Assembly: GCA_964526695.1 (NCBI GenBank)
Contig: CAZGJA010000099.1
Location: 15,981-79,980, forward strand
Direction of reading: 5' to 3'
DNA from: JABWBH01 sp964526695
Lineage (GTDB): Bacteria; Planctomycetota; Phycisphaerae; UBA1845
DNA: 64,000 nucleotides
Positions 32,777 through 40,894 of this stretch are shown here, piece after piece. A program made the translations under genes and the position numbers. How positions within the stretch are numbered: position 1 is the stretch's first letter; each line of letters starts with the position of its first letter. The notes under the pieces were generated by a model. That model was not told the DNA's origin. It did not search any database and saw nothing but the letters and a program-made list of their open reading frames with translations.

Positions 32777-32833
32777 GATCGGGATCGACCGCTCCCTCAC
32801 CAGCCCGTTGAAGGAATGGGTTTGCCTTTGGGG

Positions 32834-32853
32834 GACCGGCTTTCCTGCCGGTC
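32834..32853. repeat. R2 palindrome
   Basis: GACCGGCT-TTCC-TGCCGGTC with a GGGGGACC flank; one mismatch in the arms. Lies downstream of the unknown helical gene. Confidence 0.8.
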
Positions 32854-32934
32854 AGACGGGCAGAAACGTCCACCCTCCACTTTCTTCAACAGGTCGTTAA
32901 GTGCACGGTTCTGCTTACGGGCGCTGCGGATTGC

Positions 32935-34335
32935 TCACAGATCCCCCATCCGCACGGTTTTGAGCACCTTGACGCGCGCGTCCGCGCGCAGGTCGTCCGC
33001 CTTCTCGGCCACGATGTGCATTCCGGGATACACGCCGGAGAGCACCTCGACGGTCTTGTCGGTTCGCGCGCCGATCTTGACGGGAACAGCCACCGCTCGG
33101 TCTTTCACCACGGTGAACACCTCCGCTTCGGCGCTGCCCGGCGGGGCCTTCACGGAGGACAGCGGCAGCCACAACGACGCGGGCTTGGCGGGGTCCGTCG
33201 AGGTGGGCCCGGCCGAGTCCACGAACTCCACCTTCGCGGAACCTTCGACGCGGAATTGCGGACCGGGCTGAAGGATGCGGACTTTCACCTGCACGGTGGC
33301 TTTGGCGTAGTTCCCGACGGGGTCGATCCACATGACCTTGCCGTCAACCGCGCGATCGCGGTCGGCGTCGGGCGTGATGCGCGCGGGCTGGTCGGCGCGG
33401 AGCCTTCCGACGTCGCGCTCGCTGACGTCGATCTCCACGCGCAGCAGCGTCATGTCGGCGATGGACACGAGCTGGGCGTTGGCGTTGGCGCCGCGCCCGC
33501 CCTCGGCCGCGAGGAAGTCGCCGACCTGCGCGTTGCGCTCGAGAATCACGCCGCTGATGGGCGCGCGGATCGCGCAGTCGTCCATGCGTTTTTGCAGCAG
33601 TCGCAGCACCGCCTCCGACGCCGTCAGCTCCGCCTGCGCCAGCTCGACGGCCGTGGCGGCGGACTTCGCGGCGGCGGCGGCGGCGTCATGGGCGGCCTGA
33701 GCGGCTTCGTAGCGGTTGCGCGTGTTGTTGAACTCGAACTCGCTGGCCTGACCGCTTTCGATCAGTCCCTTGACGCGCTCGTAATTGCGTTGCTCGAACT
33801 CGAACTCGGCGCGGAGCTGAAGCACGGTCGCCCGGGCGCGAGCCTCTTCCGTGCGGGCGCGGGCGATGGCGTGCTGATTGCGCGCCACATTCGCGGCGGC
33901 CTCGTCACGCTGAGCGCGATAGACCACGTCCTCGACGCGCGCCAGCACCTGCCCTTCGACAACGGTGTCGCCCTGCTCCACGCCCAGCTCGACGATCTGC
34001 CCGGAAACCTTGGTGGCGACGTTGACTTGGCGGTCGCTGACGATGCGCCCGCTGCCGACCAGCACGATGCGCGGCGCCTCGCCGCCGGAGGCGCTACCGC
34101 CCAGGTCCGGGATTTCCATGAGGCTGACTTCGACCGGGCGCTCCACGAACGTGCTGAGCACGTTGCGCCCCGTGGTGCTCGACCACCACCACGTCGCCGC
34201 GCCGGCGATCACGGCGACCAAAGCGATGATGCCCAGCAGCAGCCCCTTGCCTCGCCCCCGGCCCGTAGGTCGGCGGTCCCGGGTGATGCTGAGCTTGTTC
34301 AGCGCGGCGGATCTGGGTTCGGCGATGTCGTTCAT
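32935..34335 (-). CDS. HlyD/MacA-like membrane-fusion adaptor
   Basis: A 466-residue periplasmic adaptor of RND/ABC-type efflux. Short cytoplasmic N-terminus, one membrane segment (GLLLGIIALVAVIAGAATWW), then a lipoyl/biotinyl half-motif SDRQVNVATKVSGQIVELGV followed by GDTVVEGQVLARVED; a long alpha-hairpin (about 165-255) with KGLIESGQASEFEFN; the second half-motif DDCAIRAPISGVILERNAQV; and a beta-barrel (DMTLLRVEIDVSERDVGRLR). ATG 34335 gives an N-terminus that fits the family. It lies 23 bases after the permease gene. With the two FtsX-type permeases it should form a MacAB-like exporter; the ATPase is not in the window. Confidence 0.88.
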   Translation of the reverse strand: MNDIAEPRSAALNKLSITRDRRPTGRGRGKGLLLGIIALVAVIAGAATWWWSSTTGRNVLSTFVERPVEVSLMEIPDLGGSASGGEAPRIVLVGSGRIVSDRQVNVATKVSGQIVELGVEQGDTVVEGQVLARVEDVVYRAQRDEAAANVARNQHAIARARTEEARARATVLQLRAEFEFEQRNYERVKGLIESGQASEFEFNNTRNRYEAAQAAHDAAAAAAKSAATAVELAQAELTASEAVLRLLQKRMDDCAIRAPISGVILERNAQVGDFLAAEGGRGANANAQLVSIADMTLLRVEIDVSERDVGRLRADQPARITPDADRDRAVDGKVMWIDPVGNYAKATVQVKVRILQPGPQFRVEGSAKVEFVDSAGPTSTDPAKPASLWLPLSSVKAPPGSAEAEVFTVVKDRAVAVPVKIGARTDKTVEVLSGVYPGMHIVAEKADDLRADARVKVLKTVRMGDL

Positions 34336-34358
34336 GTCGAGAAAGAATGCCCCTGACC

Positions 34359-35531
34359 TCAAGACTCCCGCAGGGCGTCCGTCACCTTCATCTTGGCCGC
34401 GCGCCACGAGGGGAACAGCGAGCCGATCAGCCCGATCGCCGCCGCCACCGCCAGCGAGGTGCCGATGATCTTCGGCGTGATCTGGAGCTGATAGCTGACG
34501 GTCGTGAACGTCGCGGGCAGAATGCTCTTGCGCATGCCGTGGAACACGAGACTGAGCCCGCAGCCCGCCGCGCCGCCGAGAATAGACAGCACCATCCCTT
34601 CCAGCACGAACGCTGTCAGGATGTTCACCCGGGCAAATCCGATGGCGCGCAACATGCCGATCTCGCGCGTCCGCCCCGCCACCGCGGCGTACATGGTGTT
34701 GGCCACGGCAAAAGCGGCGGCGATGCCCATGATGACGATCATCGCGACGCTGAGCACCTGGGTGGCGTTCTGACCGGTGTTGAGGTTCTGGAAGTAGGCG
34801 CGCTCCGTTTTCCCCTCCAGCTCCACCTGCGGACCTTTGATATGCTCGATGAGCCGCGCCGCGCCGGCCTGGTCCGCCGCGAGCATCCGCGCGGACGAGT
34901 ATCCGACGCGCCCGTACACGTCGCGCAGCGTCTCCACGTCGCCCCAGATTTCGCTGTCCGCCGCCGTCCCGTCCGTCGTGAACACGCCCACGATGGTGAA
35001 CGACTGCAGCGCGCGCGTGCCCATCTGAATCTTGTCGCCGATCTCGTGGTTTACGTACAATCGGTTGGCTTCCTCGCCGACGACGACTTCCTCCACGCCC
35101 GGTTGAAACGGACGCCCGCGCAAAAGCCGAACCCGGTCATGTCGCACCGCGCAGGCCGACGCCCATTCCACGCCGCGCACCGCCGCGTTGAGCTTCACGT
35201 CGTTGTTCTCGTGCGTGTACGCGCTGCTGATGGCCACCATCTCCGGACTGATGATGGGTCGCTCACCGCGGCGCACGGCGTCGGGCGCGGACTCCAGCTT
35301 GTTGACCTGATCCTTGCCCAGACCCGACACCGTCTCGCTCTCCGCGGACGGGTTCAGCACGATGACCGTGTTCGGATCCCCCGTGGCGGACATCGTGGAG
35401 AACGCGCTGTCAGTGACGGCCTGAAGGTAGGCGAACGCGGCAATGACCACGGCGATCAGCGCGATGGACGACGCCGTGCTCGTGGGCCGGGCCCAGAGGC
35501 TCAACAGGTTGTACCGGAACGGCAACGCCAT
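34359..35531 (-). CDS. FtsX/MacB-type ABC transporter permease (second)
   Basis: A 390-residue inner-membrane permease with four helices: one at the N-terminus (SSIALIAVVIAAFAYLQAVT), then a large periplasmic domain (residues 45-250), and three C-terminal helices in the FtsX core (VAMIVIMGIAAAFAVANTMY, VAGRTREIGMLRAIGFARVN, LEGMVLSILGGAAGCGLSLV). The REIGMLRAIG coupling segment is the contact to an ATPase. It starts 3 bases after the stop of the next permease gene, so the genes are cotranscribed. No ATPase gene follows; the partner must be encoded elsewhere. Substrate unknown. Confidence 0.88.
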   Translation of the reverse strand: MALPFRYNLLSLWARPTSTASSIALIAVVIAAFAYLQAVTDSAFSTMSATGDPNTVIVLNPSAESETVSGLGKDQVNKLESAPDAVRRGERPIISPEMVAISSAYTHENNDVKLNAAVRGVEWASACAVRHDRVRLLRGRPFQPGVEEVVVGEEANRLYVNHEIGDKIQMGTRALQSFTIVGVFTTDGTAADSEIWGDVETLRDVYGRVGYSSARMLAADQAGAARLIEHIKGPQVELEGKTERAYFQNLNTGQNATQVLSVAMIVIMGIAAAFAVANTMYAAVAGRTREIGMLRAIGFARVNILTAFVLEGMVLSILGGAAGCGLSLVFHGMRKSILPATFTTVSYQLQITPKIIGTSLAVAAAIGLIGSLFPSWRAAKMKVTDALRES

Positions 35532-35534
35532 GCG

Positions 35535-36692
35535 TCAAACCACCTTCCGCAGCGCTGTGGCGACACGCAGCCGACCGGCCATCACCGCCGGCGCCAGCGC
35601 CGCAAGCACCCCGCAGATCAGCGCCGTGCCGAGCGCCATCGCCATCGTCGCATGGGCGATCAGCACCGGGATGGGCACTTCGGGCAGCCTGATCTCCATG
35701 AGGTGCGTCAAGGCGTAGAGCGGCAGCACGCCGATCACGCCCCCGATCAGCCCGAGAATCACGCCCTCCAGGAGCACCATGCGAACGATGTACCCGCCGG
35801 AAAAGCCCAGCGCGCGCATGACCGCCAGCTCGCGCGTCCGCTCGCGGAAGGCCTGGCTCATGGTGTTGAACGCCACGGCCACCGCGACGAGCACGATCAG
35901 CCGTCCAACCGTCCATACCAGACCGACCCAGTCGCCGCCGCTCTGCACGAAGGAGGCAATAAACGTCGATTCCATCTCCGTGCGGGTCTCGTGATCCGTG
36001 TTCGAGAAGTGCTTATCGATCGCCTCCAGCGCCCACGCGCGGGCCTGCGGCGAGCCGCACTTGACCCAGAAGTTGTTCACGCCGATCGGCTCGCCAGTCG
36101 CCTCTTGCACCACCTCGTTGTAGTAATCGAAGGCGAAGCAGAGCATCTCCCGGTCCATCTTGGCCGGAATCGCCGCGATCACGAACTCGACCTTGGGGAA
36201 CGGCGGCAGTCCCCCCGTGAGCGTCACGCGGTCGCCGATCTTCCAGTTGAGTTTCTTGGCGAGTGCCGGACCGACCACCGCCCCGCGCCGTTCGCGTGTG
36301 AAAGCCTCGATCTCCTCGGGCGTCATCGCGAACTCTGAATACGTCTGTGGAAACGTGTCACGGTCAAAGCCGAGGCTGGCAAACCGCACCTGTGAGTCTT
36401 CAAGCTTCCCGCCGAACCACGCCGCCCGGCAGACCGCTGTCAGGTAGCCCGGCGGCGCGATGGCCTCAATGTCCTCTCGCATGCGCTGGGGCAGCCACGT
36501 GGTGAACGTCAGCTTCTGGTGGACCGCGACGCGCAGGTTGTTGTCGCTGGCCTGGAGGAAGCGATTGTATCCATCCACGAACGAGCGCGCCATCGTGAAC
36601 GCCAGCATGGGAAGCGCGATGCCCGCGACCGTCAGCAGGCTGCGGAGGCGGTTGCGTCCGAGGTTCTTCACTGTCAGCGTGGCGGTGGTCAT
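35535..36692 (-). CDS. FtsX/MacB-type ABC transporter permease (first)
   Basis: A 385-residue paralogue of the downstream permease. N-terminal LGRNRLRSLLTVAGIALPML helix segment, a periplasmic domain with ETRTEMESTFIASFVQ, and C-terminal core helices (IVLVAVAVAFNTMSQAFRER, with FRERTRELAVMRALGFSGGY as the ATPase-coupling helix). Four membrane segments in total. First gene of the transport operon 36692 to 32935 on the minus strand. The spacer upstream (36693-36808) holds TTCATCGTG-type short repeats and no clear promoter. Confidence 0.88.
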   Translation of the reverse strand: MTTATLTVKNLGRNRLRSLLTVAGIALPMLAFTMARSFVDGYNRFLQASDNNLRVAVHQKLTFTTWLPQRMREDIEAIAPPGYLTAVCRAAWFGGKLEDSQVRFASLGFDRDTFPQTYSEFAMTPEEIEAFTRERRGAVVGPALAKKLNWKIGDRVTLTGGLPPFPKVEFVIAAIPAKMDREMLCFAFDYYNEVVQEATGEPIGVNNFWVKCGSPQARAWALEAIDKHFSNTDHETRTEMESTFIASFVQSGGDWVGLVWTVGRLIVLVAVAVAFNTMSQAFRERTRELAVMRALGFSGGYIVRMVLLEGVILGLIGGVIGVLPLYALTHLMEIRLPEVPIPVLIAHATMAMALGTALICGVLAALAPAVMAGRLRVATALRKVV

Positions 36693-36808
36693 CGTGATTC
36701 GTTCATCGTGCGGCGTTCATCGCACTTTGTACATCGTGCATCAGACTTCGGGCGCGGCGCCTTGTGCTTCTTGAGTCCACGGCTGCGACGTCCGGCCGGG
36801 GGCCTGCA

Positions 36809-37093
36809 TCAGTAGCGGATCTGAAAACCTGTAAACTCCCCCGTTGCGGCGGACTCCGCGGTCTTCACGTCGCGGATGTCACCGGCGAACCGCCGCCCGA
36901 TCCGCTCGCGCAGCGCATTCAAATCAGCCGGCGGCCCCTCGGCCACCACCTCCACGCGCCCGTCCGGCAGGTTCATCGCGTAGCCTGTCAGCAGCAGTTC
37001 GCGTGCCAGCGACACCGCCGTGGCACGAAACCCCACGCCCTGCACCCGCCCGGAAAAGAGCAGAGTTCGTCGAACGACGCCGGACTCCTCCAT
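36809..37093 (-). CDS. Acylphosphatase
   Basis: A 94-residue protein, exactly the usual acylphosphatase size. It hydrolyses acyl phosphates such as acetyl phosphate or carbamoyl phosphate. The signature GRVQGVGFR (phosphate-binding loop plus the catalytic Arg) is seen at residues 13-21 and the second motif GYAMNLPDGRVEVVAEG at about 35-51 with the catalytic Asn. ATG 37093 (MEESGVVRRTLLFSG) gives the family N-terminus; the longer open frame to 37255 has a composition unlike the domain. Head-to-head with the next gene. Confidence 0.9.
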   Translation of the reverse strand: MEESGVVRRTLLFSGRVQGVGFRATAVSLARELLLTGYAMNLPDGRVEVVAEGPPADLNALRERIGRRFAGDIRDVKTAESAATGEFTGFQIRY

Positions 37094-37322
37094 GCCTGCC
37101 TGATAGCTGCAAAAGCCGGACTTGGCAAGTTTTCGGATGCGCCGGGCGACCACGACTTCGGCGACTTCGTAAGGGAAAGCAAGGTCCATCGAACTCGACT
37201 CTTCCGGGGAATGGGAGGCGGCGAAATCCCCCTTCTCGATTGTTGTGCCTCGCATTGATTCAAAAGTCTTGAAACCAGCCCGTCATGCTTCCGCCCGCGG
37301 CCCGCGCGATACGATGCCACCT

Positions 37323-38291
37323 ATGGCTGATGCACCTCTGCACGTCGTCACGGGAGCGCTGGGTTACACGGGCAAGGCCGTGACGGAGCGGCTGCTGGGC
37401 CGCGGCGCCCGTGTGCGCACGTTGACGAATTCGCCCGGACGCGCGAACCCGTTCGGCGCTCGGCTCGAAATCCACGCGCTCGCGTTTGACGAGCCATCGG
37501 CACTGGAGACTTCGCTGCGCGGCGCGGACGTGCTTTACAACACCTACTGGGTCCGCTTCAACCACCGGCTGTTCACGTTCGACCAGGCGGTGGCGAACAC
37601 GCGGACGCTCTTCGAGGCCGCACGCTGCGCCGGCGTCCGCCGCATCGTGCACGTGAGCATCCTTCACGCGGACGAGGCGGACGATTTGGGGTATTACCGC
37701 GGCAAGCACGCGCTGGAGGAGACCCTGCGCGCGACGGGCGTTCCCCACGGCATCGTCCGCCCCGGCGTGCTGTTCGGGCGCGGCGACATCCTCATCAACA
37801 ACATCGCCTGGACGCTGCGAAAGCTCCGGTTCGCGGGCGTCTTCGGAGACGGCAGGTACGCGCTGCGGCCGCTCCATGTGGACGACATGGCCGACCTGAT
37901 CCTCGAACACGCCTTCGAACGGAGTGGCGAGCCGTTCGCCGTTCGCTCGGACAACTCCGCCGCCGACGCGGTCGGGCCGGAGCGGTTCACATACCGCGAG
38001 TTGCTGGCGACGCTGTCGGAAATCCTGGGCCTGCGCCGTCGCCTCGTGTGCGTTCCGCCGCGGATCGGCTGGCTGGTGTCCAAGCTGATCAACCCGTTCG
38101 TGGGCGACGTGGTCATCACCTGGGAGGAGGTGCTCGGCATGATGCGCAACCTCCTCGACAGCCCCGCCCCCGCGGCCGGCCTTACACGGCTCACCGACTG
38201 GGCGCGGCAGCATCGTGAAGCCCTGGGCCGCCGCTACGCCAGCGAAGTGGGCCGACGCGTCAGCCGCGACACGGCGTATGAGCTGATCTGA
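37323..38291 (+). CDS. NAD(P)-binding SDR/NmrA-like protein
   Basis: A 322-residue protein of the extended/atypical SDR type. Rossmann motif HVVTGALGYTGKAVTERLLG (residues 7-26, GxxGxxG), then EIHALAFDEPS and ALETSLRGADVLYNTYWV, typical of NDUFA9/NmrA-like sugar-nucleotide or quinone-related dehydrogenases. The active-site tyrosine segment of classical SDRs is weak; YYRGKHALEETLRATGVPHG (YxxxK-like spacing: Y129xxxK) is present. Later PLHVDDMADLILEHAF is a family segment. A link to complex I assembly cannot be shown. Substrate unknown. Confidence 0.8.
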   Translation: MADAPLHVVTGALGYTGKAVTERLLGRGARVRTLTNSPGRANPFGARLEIHALAFDEPSALETSLRGADVLYNTYWVRFNHRLFTFDQAVANTRTLFEAARCAGVRRIVHVSILHADEADDLGYYRGKHALEETLRATGVPHGIVRPGVLFGRGDILINNIAWTLRKLRFAGVFGDGRYALRPLHVDDMADLILEHAFERSGEPFAVRSDNSAADAVGPERFTYRELLATLSEILGLRRRLVCVPPRIGWLVSKLINPFVGDVVITWEEVLGMMRNLLDSPAPAAGLTRLTDWARQHREALGRRYASEVGRRVSRDTAYELI

Positions 38292-38393
38292 CCCTCCCCC
38301 GGGTGGCCCTGTCCGTCAGCCCCGCGATGCAGGCACGCTTGAGCGCTCGTCGCAGCGTGCAAAGAAGTTCTTCCTTCAGCGTAGGGATATATG

Positions 38394-38399
38394 TATAAT
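38394..38399 (+). promoter_or_regulatory. Possible -10 promoter element (TATAAT)
   Basis: A perfect TATAAT in a GC-rich setting, 96 bases before the LamG protein start. The -35 region (TTCTTCC-like) about 17-20 bases upstream is weak, so this is a candidate only. Confidence 0.4.
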
Positions 38400-38495
38400 G
38401 GCCCATCGGCGGATGGCTCTTGACCGACGCCCGAGTGGGTACGGCCCCGGGTATCCCCGACCATCGTCACAAGCACGTTTTCGGGAGAATCGAAG

Positions 38496-39782
38496 ATGAA
38501 CGCACGCAGCAAACTTGCCAGTTTTCTGTTGGCCGGATCATGCGCCGCGGCAGCGTGCGCGCAAGACCTGGAAAGTCTGCGAATCGAAGGCCCGGCCGAG
38601 GTCGTCGAGAACACGCAAGCCGTGTTCGTCGTCTTCGCGCTCTTTGACAACGGCCTGGAGTACGATGTGACGTTGTTCTCATCCCTTTCATTGGCGCCGG
38701 GCGATCACGCCGTCATCGACCCGTTCGGCGTCCTCTCCGCGTCCGAAGTCAGCGAGGACGCCACCGAGGTGCTCTCCGCCAAGTTCACGTTCGGCGATCA
38801 GACTCAGCAGGCGTCCCAGCCGGTCACCATCCGCGACATCGGCCCCGCGCGTTACGGCTTGCTGTTCGACGCGGATCTCGACCGGGTGCACGTCGAGGCG
38901 GATCTGCTCAACCACCTTCCGTTGACGCTGGAGGCATGGGTGAGGCTGGATTCACTCTGGACGGACCACATGACGGTGATTTCGAATAACCGTCCGTTCT
39001 ACTGGGGCCACGGCATTCAGATTGATCGCAGCGGCCATCTCGGCGTGATGTCGCACGATTTTCAGGAGTATTCCAACGCGGCGCTCACCGTGGGGGCCTG
39101 GCATCACGTGGCCGTGGTGTATGACGTGGGGGTGTATCGGTTGTACCTGGATGCGCAGGAAGTCAAGACGCGCAGCTACTCGCAACGGGAACTGGACGCG
39201 CGCCCGTATTTCTGGATCGGCAAGAACACCGCCGACGACGGGAACACGCGAGAACGCGATTTTCCGGGGATGATCGACGAGGTCCGCGTCTGGCACCTCG
39301 CGCTGGAGGCGGACGATCTCCTTTGCGCCATGACCAAACGGCTTGACGGAGACGAGGCGGGGCTTGTCGCCTACTATCGCTTCGACGACGCAGCGGGGCA
39401 GCACGCCGTCGATGCCACTCCATTCGGACATGACGGATTTCTGGGCGGCAACGACAATCCCGAAGGCGATCGCGCCGATCCAACCTGGGCCGTCTCCCAG
39501 GCGCCGCTCACGAACGACACGCCGGATGAATGCGGCTTTGATTCCTGTGAAGCCATGCTCCGGCTGAAGGTGCGCTGCGTCGATTTCAAGCTGATCGCCA
39601 AGGTGCAGACGCTGCTGCCGCCCGGCGCTGAGTTGACCCTGGACAACGAAGGCAAGCGGCGACAGGTCGTCATCGACGAGCGTGGACGAGGCAAGGCGAC
39701 CTGGCGGGAGCAGTTCGGGCTGCACACGGTGTACGTCGTGGGCTGCGAGGACTTCGTGGATGCGGCCAATTGCGGCCCGTGA
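38496..39782 (+). CDS. Secreted LamG-domain protein with shared C-terminal Cys domain (D)
   Basis: A 428-residue exported protein. Signal peptide MNARSKLASFLLAGSCAAAA; residues 25-110 a beta domain (VENTQAVFVVFALFD); residues 120-330 a LamG/concanavalin-like jelly roll (LPLTLEAWVRLDS, VGAWHHVAVVYDVGVYRLYL, GMIDEVRVWHLALEADDL) of the LamGL type. The last 75 residues carry the shared terminal module: MLRLKVRCVDFKLIAKVQTL, RGRGKATWREQFG, VVGCEDFVDAANC. Probably a surface or secreted carbohydrate-binding protein. The start follows a good leader with a TATAAT nearby. Confidence 0.8.
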   Translation: MNARSKLASFLLAGSCAAAACAQDLESLRIEGPAEVVENTQAVFVVFALFDNGLEYDVTLFSSLSLAPGDHAVIDPFGVLSASEVSEDATEVLSAKFTFGDQTQQASQPVTIRDIGPARYGLLFDADLDRVHVEADLLNHLPLTLEAWVRLDSLWTDHMTVISNNRPFYWGHGIQIDRSGHLGVMSHDFQEYSNAALTVGAWHHVAVVYDVGVYRLYLDAQEVKTRSYSQRELDARPYFWIGKNTADDGNTRERDFPGMIDEVRVWHLALEADDLLCAMTKRLDGDEAGLVAYYRFDDAAGQHAVDATPFGHDGFLGGNDNPEGDRADPTWAVSQAPLTNDTPDECGFDSCEAMLRLKVRCVDFKLIAKVQTLLPPGAELTLDNEGKRRQVVIDERGRGKATWREQFGLHTVYVVGCEDFVDAANCGP

Positions 39783-39994
39783 GTCGGCATGGGTCGCGGC
39801 GCCTCCTGCTGCTCGACAGGCCCGCCCGCTGGCACGACGCGACCGCATCTGCTAGAAACGTCCGGGACGGCGTGGATGCGCCGGTAACATCCCCGGCGCG
39901 GCAGCGGGTTCTCGGCTGAAGCGGGTTTCGGCCGCGTCCGGGGTTCATCGGTCAACGGACTCGCGCCACGCGCAACTGCGGGAACCAGCACATC
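39783..39994. other. Short spacer, nothing seen
   Basis: About 210 bases between the LamG gene and the Clp N-domain gene. No gene, repeat or clear signal was found. Confidence 0.6.
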
Positions 39995-40711
39995 ATGAAC
40001 GAACGTTTTTCCGATCGGGCACGGCACGCCTTGGCGCTCGCCAATCAGGAGGCCGGGAAGCTCAAGCACAACAACCTCGCGCCCGGGCACCTGATGCTCG
40101 GGCTGATCGCCGAGGGCAAGTCGGTGGCGACGGAGGCGCTGCGGCTGCTGGACGTGGACATTGAGAAGGTCCGCGCGCAGGTTCGCGCCGAGATGGGCGA
40201 GGGCGAGCGCGCCGCCTCCTCCGTCTCCGTCCGCGCGCAGACGCAGGAGACCAAGGACGTCATCGCCCGCGCCATCGCCGAGGCCCGCAAGATCGGCCAC
40301 AAGTACGTCGGCACGGAGCACCTCATCCTCGGCCTGCTCGGGCTGGAAGACAACCTGCCCGCGCGGATCCTTAAAGCTCAGGGCGTGCGCATCGACGCGC
40401 TGCGGGAGAAGACGCTGGCCGCGCTCCGCTCCGAGCTGGACCCGTCGCACGACCTCGCCCACTCGCGCCACGGGCACTTTGAGTGGATGCACCAGGCCGA
40501 GCTGGCCAAGGCGTTCCGCAGCCCGAAGTTCTGGCACACGCTCATCATGGCCGTCGATTCCGCCAACCGCCTCGGCGCCGGCGAGATCGAACACATCCAC
40601 CTGCTGCTGGCGCTGCTGCGCGACGAGGAGTCGCCGGTCGGCAGACTGCTGGGCGAAAAAGGCGTCACGGCCGACTGGGTGCGCGAGAAGCTTGCGGTGA
40701 ACGCCGTCTAA
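39995..40711 (+). CDS. Stand-alone Clp N-terminal domain protein
   Basis: A 238-residue protein containing the Clp N motif: FSDRARHALALANQEAGKLK (residues 5-24), APGHLMLGLIAEGKSVATEAL, and the repeat KYVGTEHLILGLLGLEDNLP (about 105-125). A third partial copy reads GAGEIEHIHLLLALLRDEES near the C-terminus. No AAA+ ATPase domain, so it is not a Clp chaperone itself; it could be an adaptor or ClpS/ClpC-like substrate binder. It opens with ATGAACGAAC after a short spacer. No gene for Clp ATPase is near. Role is inferred. Confidence 0.85.
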   Translation: MNERFSDRARHALALANQEAGKLKHNNLAPGHLMLGLIAEGKSVATEALRLLDVDIEKVRAQVRAEMGEGERAASSVSVRAQTQETKDVIARAIAEARKIGHKYVGTEHLILGLLGLEDNLPARILKAQGVRIDALREKTLAALRSELDPSHDLAHSRHGHFEWMHQAELAKAFRSPKFWHTLIMAVDSANRLGAGEIEHIHLLLALLRDEESPVGRLLGEKGVTADWVREKLAVNAV

Positions 40712-40756
40712 GCGGAAACGTGGAAGATTGACCGTTGGCGGGTGGCATGCGTCCGT

Positions 40757-40802
40757 TGCCGCGGACCCGTGCCGCGGACCCGTGCCGCAGACCCGTGCCG
40801 CC
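40757..40802. repeat. Tandem GCGGACCCGTGCC units
   Basis: Three units of about 15 bases (CGCGGACCCGTGC, CGCGGACCCGTGC, CGCAGACCCGTGC), the half-site of the palindrome at 2566-2593. Confidence 0.8.
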
Positions 40803-40894
40803 CGGCGGGCCGGCGATTCTCAGAATGCCGGCGCCCGACCGCGGTTGCCCAACCGCCGTGACGGCGCGGGCGGGTCTTACTATCCTCCCCCATC

